The notes under the pieces: model-generated
Databases searched by the model: none
Told to the model about the DNA's origin: nothing
What the model saw: only the letters and a program-made list of their open reading frames with translations
Program-made: the position numbers and the translations under genes
Source: an uncultured Halomonas sp.
GTDB taxonomy: Bacteria > Pseudomonadota > Gammaproteobacteria > Pseudomonadales > Halomonadaceae
Reading direction: 5' to 3'
DNA length: 64,000 bases
Assembly: GCF_947493865.1 (NCBI RefSeq)
Contig: NZ_CANLTC010000002.1
Coordinates: 62,001-126,000 of the forward strand
In this document: one piece after another, positions 52,647 to 61,687 of the stretch
How the letters are laid out: each line of letters opens with the position of its first letter
Numbering within the stretch: the stretch's first letter is position 1

Positions 52647-52937
52647 ATGCAACTGCACTTGCTCAACCGTTCTGTGGCTTCCAGCCATGTATACCAGGAC
52701 GCGCTGCGGGCCATGGGTGACGACGATTACCTGCTACTGATTGAGGATGGCGTCTATGGCGCCGTGGCGCCCCTGCACGAGCATTTCGCTTCGATTCCGG
52801 GGCGCCTGTATGCGCTGCGCGAAGATCTGGCATCCCGAGGCCTGGAAGGACGATGTGCCGAACAGGTCATCGTAGTGGACATGGAGGGTTTCGTGCAGTT
52901 GACCGAAAAGACTGAACGATCGGTGAGTTGGTTCTGA
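52647..52937 (+). CDS. tusB: Sulfur-transfer protein TusB
   Basis: A 96-aa DsrH-like third subunit of TusBCD. MQLHLLNRSVASSHVYQDAL and LLLIEDGVYGAV follow the family. The ATG at 52647 is slightly far from AAGGA; a TTG six bases earlier is the alternative. Its stop overlaps the tusE start as TGATG. Confidence 0.87.
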   Translation: MQLHLLNRSVASSHVYQDALRAMGDDDYLLLIEDGVYGAVAPLHEHFASIPGRLYALREDLASRGLEGRCAEQVIVVDMEGFVQLTEKTERSVSWF

Positions 52938-53293
52938 TGAGTGCGAAAACGGCGACGGCACGCTGCCTGCGGGTAGGTGATCGTGAGATCGCGCTGGATC
53001 CCGAAGGCTATCTGGTCGATCTGTCGGACTGGACACCGGCGGTGGCCGAGGCGATGGCCAGTGAGGAAGGGCGCGTGCTTACCTTCGAGCATTGGGAAGT
53101 CATCGAGGTGCTGCGCGATTTCTATGCACGCTTCGAGATGGCGCCTGCCATGCGTCCTCTGGTCAAGGCTGTAGGGCAGGCGCTGGGGCCGGAGAAAGGC
53201 AGGTCGTTGCATCTGATGACGCTGTTCCCCGAAAGCCCGGCCAAGGTTGGTGCCAGGCTGGCAGGTTTGCCCAAACCGACCAATTGTCTGTGA
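52937..53293 (+). CDS. tusE: Sulfur carrier TusE (DsrC family)
   Basis: A 118-aa protein that accepts sulfur from TusBCD and presents it to MnmA. LDPEGYLVDLSDW, FEHWEVIEVLRDFYARF and the C-terminal tail AGLPKPTNCL with the penultimate C117 are diagnostic. It overlaps tusB by one base, completing a tusDCBE cluster. The following gene (acpH) begins 24 bp after its stop, in the same reading frame. Confidence 0.94.
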   Translation: MSAKTATARCLRVGDREIALDPEGYLVDLSDWTPAVAEAMASEEGRVLTFEHWEVIEVLRDFYARFEMAPAMRPLVKAVGQALGPEKGRSLHLMTLFPESPAKVGARLAGLPKPTNCL

Positions 53294-53317
53294 GACGCGT
53301 ACGATGAGGCCACCGTT

Positions 53318-53878
53318 CTGAATTTTCTGGCTCACGCCTGGCTTGCCCGAGGCGGCAACGATGGTTTTCTCTATGGCAACCTGATCGCCGACGGCGTCAA
53401 GGGCAGCGATCTTGGCAACTGGTCGGAGGATATTGCTGCGGGCATACGTCATCATCGGCGGGTGGATGCAGTGGTCGATGCGCATCCGGTGATTCTGGAT
53501 GCTCGCGCCAGGGCGCCGAGGGAAGGGCGGCGCTATGTCGGCATCGCCCTGGATCTGGTGTGGGATCATTTTGTTGCCCGCGACCACTTGAGCGACAGCG
53601 CCAACCAGGCCTTGATTCAGCGCTGCTATCGGTTACTCGACGAGCGCCCGGCTCCGGCGCGGCTGGAGCGGATGATACCGGTGCTGGTGGCTCAGGATTG
53701 GCTGAATGGCTATGCGGATTTTGGTTTTACCTGTAGTGCGGTGGCGGGCATAGGGCGCCGATTGTCTGGCCCCAACCGTCTGGCGGAACTCGTGCCATGG
53801 ATCGAGGCCGACTATGCTGCCCTCGAAGAGGGGTTTGTACGACTATGGCCGGAGCTGAACCGCCAACTGGGGGTCTAA
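53318..53878 (+). CDS. acpH: Acyl-carrier-protein phosphodiesterase AcpH, CTG start
   Basis: A 186-aa enzyme that would remove the phosphopantetheine arm from acyl carrier protein (DUF479). The frame reads LNFLAHAWLARGGN against MNFLAHLHLA in E. coli AcpH, so translation appears to begin at CTG 53318, exactly at the conserved first Met. GATGAGG lies eight bases upstream, a good spacing. There is no ATG, GTG or TTG in frame between the tusE stop and that codon; the next usable start (GTG, 53462) would lose the conserved RHHRRVD region. HRRVD, WDHFVA and QDWLNGYADF are present. Size is near that of E. coli AcpH (193 aa). Confidence 0.85.
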   Translation: MNFLAHAWLARGGNDGFLYGNLIADGVKGSDLGNWSEDIAAGIRHHRRVDAVVDAHPVILDARARAPREGRRYVGIALDLVWDHFVARDHLSDSANQALIQRCYRLLDERPAPARLERMIPVLVAQDWLNGYADFGFTCSAVAGIGRRLSGPNRLAELVPWIEADYAALEEGFVRLWPELNRQLGV

Positions 53879-53883
53879 GTCAG

Positions 53884-55128
53884 CTAGCTCAGCCACCGGC
53901 ATTCGATCATATCGCCTTGCTTGATCGTGCTGTTGGCAGGGATTACTGCAAGGGCGTCCGCCTCGATACAGGATGACAGTACCGCTGAGTTCTGATCGTC
54001 GAAGGCCCGGGCAACAATTCCTACAGTGCCGAATTCCAGCATGACGCGCATATAATGGCGTCTGGCCTGAGTGGTGGTCGAAAAATCACTGCGAGCATGC
54101 ATGGCAGGCAAACTGGACAGCTCGGGGCAGCCGAGCAGAGCCCCGACCAACGGACGAAGAAATATCCAGGCACCTACGAAGCCGGAGACCGGGTTGCCTG
54201 GCAGGCCGACGAAACGGGCCTCATCATTGGCTCTCTCACCGGTGCTGCGAGGTAGCCGGCCCAACGCCAGCGGTTTGCCTGGACGCATGGCCAGCCGCCA
54301 GAGATCCAGCTGGCCAAGACTTTCCAGGGCATGCTTGACGTGATCCTCTTCACCGACGCTCACGCCCCCGGTGGAGACAACCACATCCGCCTGTTCCGCT
54401 GCCTGACGCAGTGTCTGGCAAGTGGCCTCGAAGTCATCCGGTACCGAGACCGCCATGATTACCTCGGCGCCAAAGCGCTCCAGCAGGCGTTTGAGCATGG
54501 GGCGGTTGGAGTTGTAGATCTGCCCCGGCTTGAGTGGTGTGCCAGGATCGATGATTTCATCGCCGGTGGAGAGCAGCGCCACTCTTGGCCTGCATCGCAC
54601 CGCGACCTCGGTAATCCCCTGGCCCGCCAGATGCCCCAGCGCCGCTGCCTCAAGTCGGATGCCTGCGGATAACAGCAGGGCGCCGCGCTGGACATCGCGG
54701 CCGCGGCGACGAATGTTATCGCCCCTTGGAATATTTTCAGGCATGCGCATACCCTCAGCGCACTCCTCGACCTTTTCTTGCATGACGACGCAGTCGGCAC
54801 CGGGGGGGATTTCGCCCCCGGTAAAGATGCGCGCACAGCTATCGGGTGCCAATGGCTGCGGTGCATGCCCGGCGGCAACCCGTTGGGAGATGGGGAGTAC
54901 CTGACCGGCATTCCCGGCGCGCAGTGCATAGCCGTCCATGGCGCTGTTATCCGCAGGCGGCACGTCGAGCCGGGCTTCCACGTCCTCTGCCAGTATGCGT
55001 CCTGCCGCGTCAGCAGTGGCGATCAACTCCACATCCACGGGGTTGAGTCCATTCAGCAATGCTTCAATCGCTGCTTCGACGCTTTGCATGCCATCGCTGG
55101 CTTTCATGGCATTTCCAATGTCAGCCAT
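53884..55128 (-). CDS. moeA: Molybdopterin molybdenumtransferase MoeA
   Basis: A 414-aa enzyme inserting molybdate into molybdopterin. The four MoeA domains are visible: an N-terminal linker helix, the beta-strand domain (PADNSAMDGYALRA), FTGGEIPPGADCVVMQE and the MogA-like domain with LSTGDEI and STGGVSVGEEDHVKHAL, then the C-terminal domain with LPGNPVSGF. It overlaps the moaB end by 8 bp and is convergent with acpH by only five bases. With moaB it supplies cofactor to the formate dehydrogenase nearby. Confidence 0.94.
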   Translation of the reverse strand: MADIGNAMKASDGMQSVEAAIEALLNGLNPVDVELIATADAAGRILAEDVEARLDVPPADNSAMDGYALRAGNAGQVLPISQRVAAGHAPQPLAPDSCARIFTGGEIPPGADCVVMQEKVEECAEGMRMPENIPRGDNIRRRGRDVQRGALLLSAGIRLEAAALGHLAGQGITEVAVRCRPRVALLSTGDEIIDPGTPLKPGQIYNSNRPMLKRLLERFGAEVIMAVSVPDDFEATCQTLRQAAEQADVVVSTGGVSVGEEDHVKHALESLGQLDLWRLAMRPGKPLALGRLPRSTGERANDEARFVGLPGNPVSGFVGAWIFLRPLVGALLGCPELSSLPAMHARSDFSTTTQARRHYMRVMLEFGTVGIVARAFDDQNSAVLSSCIEADALAVIPANSTIKQGDMIECRWLS

Positions 55129-55651
55129 GCTGCCCCCGCTCGGGAATGATCAGGTTGGCGAAATTACAGGGCCCGTGCCGGCTGTCGAGTTGCTCCTTGA
55201 GGATGCCGTCCCAGGCAGTGCGACAGGCGCCGGTGGAGCCGGGCAGACAGAATACCACGGTGGCATTGGCAAGCCCCCCAAGGCAGCGGCTCTGAATCGT
55301 GGAGCTGCCTATTTCCTGCCAGGAGAGGTGCCGAAACAGTTCGCCGAAGCCTTCGATGGTCTTGTCGAGCAGCACGCTGACCGCCTCCGGGGTGGAGTCA
55401 CGCCCGGTAAAACCGGTACCGCCGGTGGTCAGGATCACCTGGATGCGCTCGTCGGCGATCCAGTCGGCGACAACCGCGCGAATACGATAAACATCGTCGA
55501 CGACGATGCGCTTGTCGATGGCGGTGTGCCCAGCCTCCTTCAGGCGCTCGACCAAGGCCTGCCCTGACCGGTCAGTCTCCTCGGTGCGGGTGTCCGAGAT
55601 CGTCAGTACCGCGATATTGAGGGGTATGAAGGTATCACGGTCGGTACTCAT
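55121..55651 (-). CDS. moaB: Molybdenum cofactor biosynthesis protein MoaB
   Basis: A 176-aa MPT adenylyltransferase-like protein of the MogA/MoaB family. ISDTRTEETDRSGQALVERL, then VILTTGGTGFTGRDSTPEAV and the C-terminal CLPGSTGACRTAWDGILKEQ are typical. I start at MSTDRDTF because its ATG overlaps the upstream DUF1244 stop (ATGA), with longer open sequence lying inside that gene. Adenylylation of molybdopterin in E. coli is done by MogA; MoaB may do it here, with no mogA in view. Confidence 0.92.
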   Translation of the reverse strand: MSTDRDTFIPLNIAVLTISDTRTEETDRSGQALVERLKEAGHTAIDKRIVVDDVYRIRAVVADWIADERIQVILTTGGTGFTGRDSTPEAVSVLLDKTIEGFGELFRHLSWQEIGSSTIQSRCLGGLANATVVFCLPGSTGACRTAWDGILKEQLDSRHGPCNFANLIIPERGQHG

Positions 55652-55965
55652 GCATCTTCTTCCTTGGCGCTGTGGCGTGCCTTCAATGCGGCTTGCTGTT
55701 CTGCTGTGGCGGGTGTTTGGTACTTTTCCTTCCACTGCTCGTAGGGCATGCCGTATACGTATTCCCGGGCGCTGTCGTAGTCGAGTTCTGCCCCTCGCTC
55801 CTCGGCCGCCGTGACCATCCATTTGGACAAACAGTTGCGACAGAAATCCGCCAGGATCATCAAGTCGATGTTCTGTGCTTCCTTGTGGGCATCGAGATGA
55901 TCGAGCAGGCGGCGAAAGGTGGCGGCTTCGATTTCAGTACGGGTGGCATCATCGATATGCTGCAT
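55648..55965 (-). CDS. DUF1244 protein
   Basis: A 105-aa helical protein of DUF1244, whose function is unknown. The pattern AATFRRLLDHLDAHKEAQNIDLM, with DFCRNCLSKWM containing a CxxC and EYVYGMPYEQWK after it, is diagnostic. GGAGAG lies before the ATG. It shares a four-base overlap with moaB, so it is the first gene of a small moaB-moeA operon. Confidence 0.85.
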   Translation of the reverse strand: MQHIDDATRTEIEAATFRRLLDHLDAHKEAQNIDLMILADFCRNCLSKWMVTAAEERGAELDYDSAREYVYGMPYEQWKEKYQTPATAEQQAALKARHSAKEEDA

Positions 55966-56012
55966 GCGGCGCTCTCCATAAGGCTGGCAATGAGACTGGT
56001 ATCATAACAAAA

Positions 56013-56045
56013 GACACCGCCCCTGTTGTTGAAAGGGACGGTGTC
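56013..56045 (-). terminator. Terminator of the formate dehydrogenase operon
   Basis: GACACCG/CGGTGTC plus CCC/GGG form an 11-position stem with one mismatch, and on the minus strand TTTTGTT follows it. It is 30 bp after the fdhC stop, and separates the fdh operon from DUF1244-moaB-moeA. Confidence 0.75.
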
Positions 56046-56075
56046 AAAAAGGGCTGAACGCCCAGAAACTACACG

Positions 56076-57116
56076 TTAGTTGGGACGATGTGCTTTTGCG
56101 GTTGCATCATCCACTGCCTTTTCCTGGGGGGCGGTATCGGCTTTATTCATGACTTCTTCATACCAGAGGCTATGGTGCTGCTTGGCCCAGGTTTCATCGA
56201 CATAGCCACTCTTCATGGCATCGAAGGCACCTTCCATGCCTAGGGTGCCGATGTAGATATGCCCGAGAGCAACCGCCATCAATCCAAGCGAGCCGACAGC
56301 ATGGATGACGTTCATCCACTGCATGGTGTCGCGGCTCTGGCCGAAGATGGGGAAGTCCATCACCAAGCCCGTGACTACCACCACCAGGCCGACGCTGGCC
56401 AGCAGCCAATACCAGCCTTTCTCGCCGCCATTGGCAAATCCAGCGGGGGGGTGGGCCTTGCCGACAATGCCGCCACCTTGCTTGAACCAGGTCAAGTCGT
56501 GTTTCTTGGGCAGGTTGATGGTCAACCATTTGGCCAGCATGGTGATCAAAACGATACCGAACAGCGGCCCCAGGTAGTTGTGCACGAACTTGGTGCCGGC
56601 AATCATCGGTGCCCAGAAACCGTCACCGAACAGCGGGCGGAAGACAAACTTGCCAAACAGAAGATTCAATCCGGTCAGGGCCAGAAGAATGAACAGTGTC
56701 GCAAGCGTCCAGTGCAGGGCGCGCTCGAGTGCCGTCCAGCGTAATATCAAGCGCCCGGTGCGAGGTTCATCGAGGGTCTTTGTACCAACGACGAGATAGA
56801 AGACGATCAGAATCGCCAGTACCCCTACAATGGCGATCGCTCCGCCCGGAGAGACCCAGGTATTGCGTATCTGGCGCCAGGTCTCGCCGCTGGCGTTGAT
56901 CAGGTTATAGGAGGAGTCAGCCCGGGTGTCGATGTAGTCATCAGTACTGCCGATATCCTGCCAGGTCTCCTGGGAGGCTCCGCCGATGGCCTGTTTGATT
57001 TCCGCCTCCGGATCGGCCGCCAGGGTGGAGGTGGCAAACACGCAGGTCAACAGCAACATGAGCGCCAGACCCAGCAGGCGCCGATACCACAACAGGGGAG
57101 TGAGTACAGAAGTCAT
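56076..57116 (-). CDS. fdhC: Formate dehydrogenase gamma subunit (cytochrome b556-type)
   Basis: A 346-aa inner-membrane subunit that takes electrons from FdhB to quinone. A signal-like first span (about 12-33) is followed by a periplasmic segment to about 95, then four core spans holding the haem-ligand histidines (LERALHWTLATL, KFVHNYLGPLFG, NVIHAVGSLGLM). The longer N-terminal periplasmic part is common in the Shewanella/Pseudomonas type rather than FdnI/FdoI of E. coli. AAGGAG lies before the ATG. The C-terminal tail is cytoplasmic and short. Confidence 0.9.
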   Translation of the reverse strand: MTSVLTPLLWYRRLLGLALMLLLTCVFATSTLAADPEAEIKQAIGGASQETWQDIGSTDDYIDTRADSSYNLINASGETWRQIRNTWVSPGGAIAIVGVLAILIVFYLVVGTKTLDEPRTGRLILRWTALERALHWTLATLFILLALTGLNLLFGKFVFRPLFGDGFWAPMIAGTKFVHNYLGPLFGIVLITMLAKWLTINLPKKHDLTWFKQGGGIVGKAHPPAGFANGGEKGWYWLLASVGLVVVVTGLVMDFPIFGQSRDTMQWMNVIHAVGSLGLMAVALGHIYIGTLGMEGAFDAMKSGYVDETWAKQHHSLWYEEVMNKADTAPQEKAVDDATAKAHRPN

Positions 57117-57128
57117 GGTCTAGCTCCT

Positions 57129-57770
57129 TCAGGCTTGTCGGCTGGCGTCGTAGGCCATGCGATCGAGGTTCAGGGTCGCAGCCGTTTCGCGAGACTGATC
57201 GTCCTGCATCGGCTCCCAGGCAGCAAGCGACTGGCCGCGTTTTTCCATGCGCTCGCGGAAGATATCCGTCAGCGCATCCGTGGGTCCTGCCATCAAGGCC
57301 TTGGTGGCGCACATTTCCGCGCATAGCGGTAATTTGCCTTCAGCGATGCGATTGGCGCCGTACTTCTCGTATTCTTCTTCCTTGGTATCGGCAGGGCCGC
57401 CGGCGCAATAGGTACACTTGTCCATCTTGCCGCGCTCGCCAAAGGCGCTTTGCTTGGGAAATTGCGGCGCGCCGAAGGGGCAGGCGTACAGGCAATAGCC
57501 ACAGCCGATGCAAAGATCCTTGTCATGCAACACGATGCCATCGTCGGTTTTGTAGAAACAGTCGGTAGGGCACACCGCCATGCAGGGCGCATCGTCGCAG
57601 TGCATGCAGGCAACCGAGATCGACACCTCCGTGGGCTGGCCGTCGTCTATGGTGACCAACCGGCGCCGCTGGATGCCCCAGTCGGTTTCGTTGGCGTTCT
57701 TGCAGGCGGTGACACAGCCGTTGCATTCGATGCAGCGTTCCGCGTCGCATACGAATTTCATCTTGGTCAT
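57129..57770 (-). CDS. fdhB: Formate dehydrogenase iron-sulfur (beta) subunit
   Basis: A 213-aa subunit with four 4Fe-4S clusters: CIECNGCVTACKN at the start, then CMHCDDAPCMAVCPTDC, CIGCGYCLYACPFG and CTYC...CAEMC. There is no membrane anchor, unlike FdnH of E. coli, so attachment is through FdhC. GAGGAG precedes the ATG. It lies between fdhA and fdhC, with 57 bp after fdhA. Confidence 0.93.
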   Translation of the reverse strand: MTKMKFVCDAERCIECNGCVTACKNANETDWGIQRRRLVTIDDGQPTEVSISVACMHCDDAPCMAVCPTDCFYKTDDGIVLHDKDLCIGCGYCLYACPFGAPQFPKQSAFGERGKMDKCTYCAGGPADTKEEEYEKYGANRIAEGKLPLCAEMCATKALMAGPTDALTDIFRERMEKRGQSLAAWEPMQDDQSRETAATLNLDRMAYDASRQA

Positions 57771-57827
57771 AAAAATCTCCTCATTCGCCGCGTTCGTGAT
57801 CGCGACGCTCGCTGATGTCTTGGCGCA

Positions 57828-60683
57828 TCATGCGGTGGCTTTTTCTATCCGACACAAAGTGACCTTGGTTTCCTGCATCTGGGTGACGCTGTCGTAGCCG
57901 TAGGTCGTGGCGGTATTGGCGGATTCGCCGAGTACATAGGGAGCGCTGCCTTCCGGGTAGCGATCGTGCAGGCTCTTGCCTTGGAACATGCCGCCGAAGT
58001 GAAAGGGCATGAACACGACATCCCGGCCTACCCGGGGCGTGACCATGGCCTTGACCCGTACGCGACCCTGTTCGGCGCCCTCGACCCATACCATGTCGTC
58101 GTTGGCGATGCCCAGCTCCTTGGCCATCTCCGGATTGATCTCGACGAACATTTCCTGTTGCAGTTCCGCCAGCCAACTCATCGAGCGGGTTTCCTCGCCA
58201 CCGCCTTCGTATTCCACCAGGCGCCCGGAGGTGAGGGTGAGAGGGTAGCGCTCACTGAAGTCTTCTTCCTGAATGGAGCGATAAAGTGTCGGCAGACGAT
58301 AGAAGGATTGCATGTCCTCCCAGGTCGGATATTCCTTGACCAGATCTCGACGCGGGGTGTAAAGCGGCTCGCGATGTTTCGGGATGGGGTCGGGGAACGT
58401 CCATACCTCGCAGCGTGCCTTGGCATTGCCAAAGGGCGCGCAGCCGTGGTCGATGACGACCCGCTGGATGCCGCCGGAAAGATCGGTCTTCCAGTTCTTG
58501 CCTTCCGCAGCGGTTTTTTCCTCGTCCGTGAGCTCTTCCCACCAGCCAAGCTGCTTGAGCATCTCGGCGGTAAACTCCGGATAGCCATCGTTGAGGTCCG
58601 AGTCCTTGCTGAAGACGCCATCCGCCAGCAGGCTCTCGCCGTCACGCTCGACACCGAAGCGGGCACGAAAGGTCAGTCCGCCTTCCTTGACCGGCTTGCT
58701 CATGTCGTAGAGCAGCGGCGTTCCCGGATGGGCCATCTCGGGATTGCCCCAGCAGGGCCAGGGCAGGCCATAGTACTCGCCCTTGATCGGGCCGCTTTCT
58801 GCCTGCAGCGTTTCGAAGCTGAACGTGTGCCAGTTCTGCTGATGCATCTTGAGGCGCTCCGGACTCTGCCCGGTGTAGCCCACGGTCCACATGCCCTTGT
58901 TGAATTCCCGGGTGATATCCTCGACCAGGGGTTCGTTGCCGTTGACCTGGATGTTCTTGAACATCTGCTCGGCGAAACCGAGCTTCTTGGCCAGCAGATA
59001 CATGATTTCATGATCCGGTAACGCCTCGAACTGTGGTTCGATGACTTTATCGCGCCACTGCAGGCTGCGGCTGGTGTTGGTCACGCTACCGGTGGTCTCG
59101 AACTGGGTCGCCGCAGGCAGCAGATAGACACCATCGCTGCGATCGTGCATGACCGCGGCCACAGTAGGATAGGGGTCGACGATCACCATCAGCTCGAGCT
59201 GACCCATGGCCTTCTGCATTTCCACGCCGCGGGTCTGGGAGTTGACCGCATGGCCCCAGTAGAACATGCCCTTCAAGCTGGAGCGCTGAGCGATGTTCTC
59301 TTCTTTTTCAAGGACACCGTCGATCCAGCGCGAGACGGTGATACCGTTGGCGTACATGGGCTTGCCGTCGGCGTACTCGGTCTGATCGAAACGGCTCTTG
59401 AGCCACTCCTGATCCAGTCCCCAGATTTCCCCCCAGTGCTGCCAGGCGCCTTCTGAAAGACCGTAGTAGCCGGGTAGCGAGTGAGACATCAGGCCAAGAT
59501 CCGTGGCGCCTTGCACGTTGTCATGACCACGGAAGATATTGGCACCGCCCCCGGAAACCCCGATATTGCCCAGGGCAAGCTCGAGGATGCAGTAGGCGCG
59601 AGTGTTGTTGTTGCCGGTGGTGTGCTGGGTTCCGCCCATGCACCACACGACGCACCCGGGGCGGTTATCCGCCAGGCGCTTGGCAACGTCGTACATGTCC
59701 TCTTTCGACACGCCGGTGACCGACTCGACCACTTCCGGCGGGAAGGCGGCAACTTCCTCGCGTACCTTGTCCATGCCGTAGACCCGGTTGTCGATGTACT
59801 CCTTGTCTTCCCAGCCGTTGTCGAAGATGTGCCACAGCAGCCCCCATATGTAGGCGACATCCGAACCCGGACGCAGGCGCACAAACTTGTCCGCCTTGGC
59901 GGCAGTGCGAGTGAAACGGGGGTCGACGACGATGATGTTCGCTCCGCGCTCCTTCGCGATCAGGATGTGCTGCATCGCGATGGGGTGGGCTTCCGTGGGG
60001 TTGGAGCCGATGAAGAGGATCGACTTGCTGTTGTGCATGTCGTTGAGCGAGTTGGTCATCGCCCCGTAGCCCCAGGTATTGGCTACCCCGGCGACCGTGG
60101 TGGAGTGACAGATGCGCGCCTGGTGATCGGTGTTGTTGGTACCGAACATGGCGGCGAACTTGCGCATCAGATAGGCCTGTTCATTGCTGAACTTGGCCGA
60201 TCCCAACCAGTAGACGCTGTCCGGGCCGTATTTGTCCCTCAGCTGGAGTACCTTGTCGCCGACTTCTTCGATGGCCTGTTCCCAGGAAAGACGCTTCCAC
60301 TGGCCGCCTTCAAGCTTCATGGGGTATTTCAGGCGGCGAGTGGAATGCCCGTGTTCGCGTAGCGATGCGCCTTTTGCACAGTGGGCACCACGGTTGACGG
60401 GATGATCGAAGGCCGGCTCCTGGCCGGTCCAGACGCCTTCCTGGACTTCGGCGTAGGTGCCGCAGCCCACGGAGCAGTGGGAACAGACGGTGCGCTTGAT
60501 CTCGATCGGCGCAGTGGAAACCAGGGTCTTTTCCTTGGCATCCGCGCGACGCATCATGGTGTTGCCCATGAAGCCTGCAGCGGCCAGGCCTCCGGTAGTG
60601 GCGGCGCTGCGCTGGAGAAATTGGCGACGGGAGATGCCCAGTCCCGGTTCGCTAGGCGTGGGAGATTTACGTGTCAGTCGCAT
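57828..60683 (-). CDS. fdhA: Formate dehydrogenase catalytic (alpha) subunit, Cys type, Tat-exported
   Basis: A 951-aa molybdopterin enzyme oxidising formate to CO2 in the periplasm. A twin-arginine signal (SRRQFLQR, residues 18-25) opens the chain. One 4Fe-4S cluster is bound by C67, C70, C74 and C102. The active-site residue is C192 in ARICHSTTVAG (TGT codon) where E. coli FdnG has selenocysteine; H193 follows. Later stretches include WCMGGTQHTTGNNNTRA and LTSGRLVEYEGGGEETRS in the C-terminal cofactor domain. GAGGA lies before the ATG. Confidence 0.95.
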   Translation of the reverse strand: MRLTRKSPTPSEPGLGISRRQFLQRSAATTGGLAAAGFMGNTMMRRADAKEKTLVSTAPIEIKRTVCSHCSVGCGTYAEVQEGVWTGQEPAFDHPVNRGAHCAKGASLREHGHSTRRLKYPMKLEGGQWKRLSWEQAIEEVGDKVLQLRDKYGPDSVYWLGSAKFSNEQAYLMRKFAAMFGTNNTDHQARICHSTTVAGVANTWGYGAMTNSLNDMHNSKSILFIGSNPTEAHPIAMQHILIAKERGANIIVVDPRFTRTAAKADKFVRLRPGSDVAYIWGLLWHIFDNGWEDKEYIDNRVYGMDKVREEVAAFPPEVVESVTGVSKEDMYDVAKRLADNRPGCVVWCMGGTQHTTGNNNTRAYCILELALGNIGVSGGGANIFRGHDNVQGATDLGLMSHSLPGYYGLSEGAWQHWGEIWGLDQEWLKSRFDQTEYADGKPMYANGITVSRWIDGVLEKEENIAQRSSLKGMFYWGHAVNSQTRGVEMQKAMGQLELMVIVDPYPTVAAVMHDRSDGVYLLPAATQFETTGSVTNTSRSLQWRDKVIEPQFEALPDHEIMYLLAKKLGFAEQMFKNIQVNGNEPLVEDITREFNKGMWTVGYTGQSPERLKMHQQNWHTFSFETLQAESGPIKGEYYGLPWPCWGNPEMAHPGTPLLYDMSKPVKEGGLTFRARFGVERDGESLLADGVFSKDSDLNDGYPEFTAEMLKQLGWWEELTDEEKTAAEGKNWKTDLSGGIQRVVIDHGCAPFGNAKARCEVWTFPDPIPKHREPLYTPRRDLVKEYPTWEDMQSFYRLPTLYRSIQEEDFSERYPLTLTSGRLVEYEGGGEETRSMSWLAELQQEMFVEINPEMAKELGIANDDMVWVEGAEQGRVRVKAMVTPRVGRDVVFMPFHFGGMFQGKSLHDRYPEGSAPYVLGESANTATTYGYDSVTQMQETKVTLCRIEKATA

Positions 60684-60701
60684 GGGGAGTCCTCTTGTTC
60701 T

Positions 60702-60929
60702 TCAATCGCGCAGAGTGGCGTAAAAGGCGCGAACATGATCGGTTTCACGATACTCCGGGCCGTCCGGGTGCAGTGGATAGTCGTCGTCCTTCTCCTGAGC
60801 CTGGACGAAGGTGGCGTTACCAAGGCCTGCAGCAGCGGCCCCGGCCACGGTGCCAAGGCCCAGCACGCGAAGAAAACGACGGCGTCCTGGAGCAGCAGGG
60901 CTGGCGGGTTTGGTGGTTGTGTGACTCAT
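60702..60929 (-). CDS. fdhX: Small Tat-signal protein of formate dehydrogenase loci
   Basis: A 75-aa protein with a twin-arginine signal (GRRRFLRVLGLG at about residues 15-26) and a short acidic tail (EYRETDHVRAFYATLRD). It matches the small 'formate dehydrogenase region TAT target' family, often found directly before fdhA; the role is not known. I start at MSHTTTKPASP, which has AGGAAA upstream. It lies 18 bp before fdhA. Confidence 0.85.
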   Translation of the reverse strand: MSHTTTKPASPAAPGRRRFLRVLGLGTVAGAAAAGLGNATFVQAQEKDDDYPLHPDGPEYRETDHVRAFYATLRD

Positions 60930-60982
60930 GGCAATTTCCTCAGCGCACTTTGTCAATATCGAGCATCTGGCGACAATGTCGT

Positions 60983-61687
60983 TCAGGTGTTCGAGGGATC
61001 CTGTCGTGATGTATCGGGAGTCGAAGCGTCGATGGGGGGTGATGTTTCATCAGACATGTTCATGGTCTCTTCCTGCTGCAAGAATACATGACCCAGCTGA
61101 CCGACGCTGGCATAGAACGGCGTATCGACTCGGGCGAGATCCGCCATGAAATCGCTGCCCCAGGGGGCCAGATGCCGTTGAAAAAAGAGCGCCTGCTGGG
61201 CAGGGTCGCTTTCGATGAGCATGGCCATCACCTCGAGCATGGCAGCGATATGATCTTCCGGCTCCTTGACGTCCGGGGCACGTTCATAGCCCAGTTGCCT
61301 GAGATCCCGGCGCAGTTCCACCAACGGCATTTCCATCAGGGAGCCGGTCAGGTACCAGGAGGCATAGGGCACCAGCTCTCCTTGTATGACCCCGATAAGG
61401 TGCCGAAAGTGCGCTTGCGCAAGGTTTTCCGGTTGCGCCGTGGAGGCGGCAAGGGCCAGCGTTCTCCAGCAGGCTTGCAGGTCGCTCTTGTCCTCGGCGA
61501 TCTCGAGCTCTGCCAGAAAACCGAGCAGATCCGCATCCGGCGCTTCCCTTAAAAGCCGTGCCAGCAAGCGATAGATATCGCTACGCAGTCCATCGTATCC
61601 GCTGAGCCTGAGCGCTGCTTCGTCGCTGGCTTCGGTCATGGACTCTTTCGCCAATTCACAGGCATCGTTGGTTCCTGTCATGGTCAT
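60983..61687 (-). CDS. TorD-family molybdoenzyme chaperone
   Basis: A 234-aa all-helical protein of the TorD/DmsD family. RSDIYRLLARLLREAPDADLL and HLIGVIQGELVPYASWYLTG with PEDHIAAMLEVMAML are family features. It probably folds FdhA and keeps it from Tat export until the cofactor is loaded. The ATG overlaps the preceding polyferredoxin stop (ATGA). The C-terminal extension is Ser/Thr/Asp-rich. Its last stretch before fdhX leaves 53 bp. Confidence 0.88.
   Translation of the reverse strand: MTMTGTNDACELAKESMTEASDEAALRLSGYDGLRSDIYRLLARLLREAPDADLLGFLAELEIAEDKSDLQACWRTLALAASTAQPENLAQAHFRHLIGVIQGELVPYASWYLTGSLMEMPLVELRRDLRQLGYERAPDVKEPEDHIAAMLEVMAMLIESDPAQQALFFQRHLAPWGSDFMADLARVDTPFYASVGQLGHVFLQQEETMNMSDETSPPIDASTPDTSRQDPSNT

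Noticed and set aside
52754..53587. Minus-strand frame of 277 codons opposite tusB, tusE and acpH
   Set aside because: It lies antisense to three recognisable genes and has no domain-like sequence.
60090..60120. Selenocysteine in formate dehydrogenase
   Set aside because: The active-site codon is TGT (Cys192), not TGA, and no SECIS-like hairpin is needed.
57966..60362. Two long plus-strand open frames opposite fdhA
   Set aside because: They are shadows of the clear fdhA reading frame and have no ribosome-binding sites or recognisable domains.
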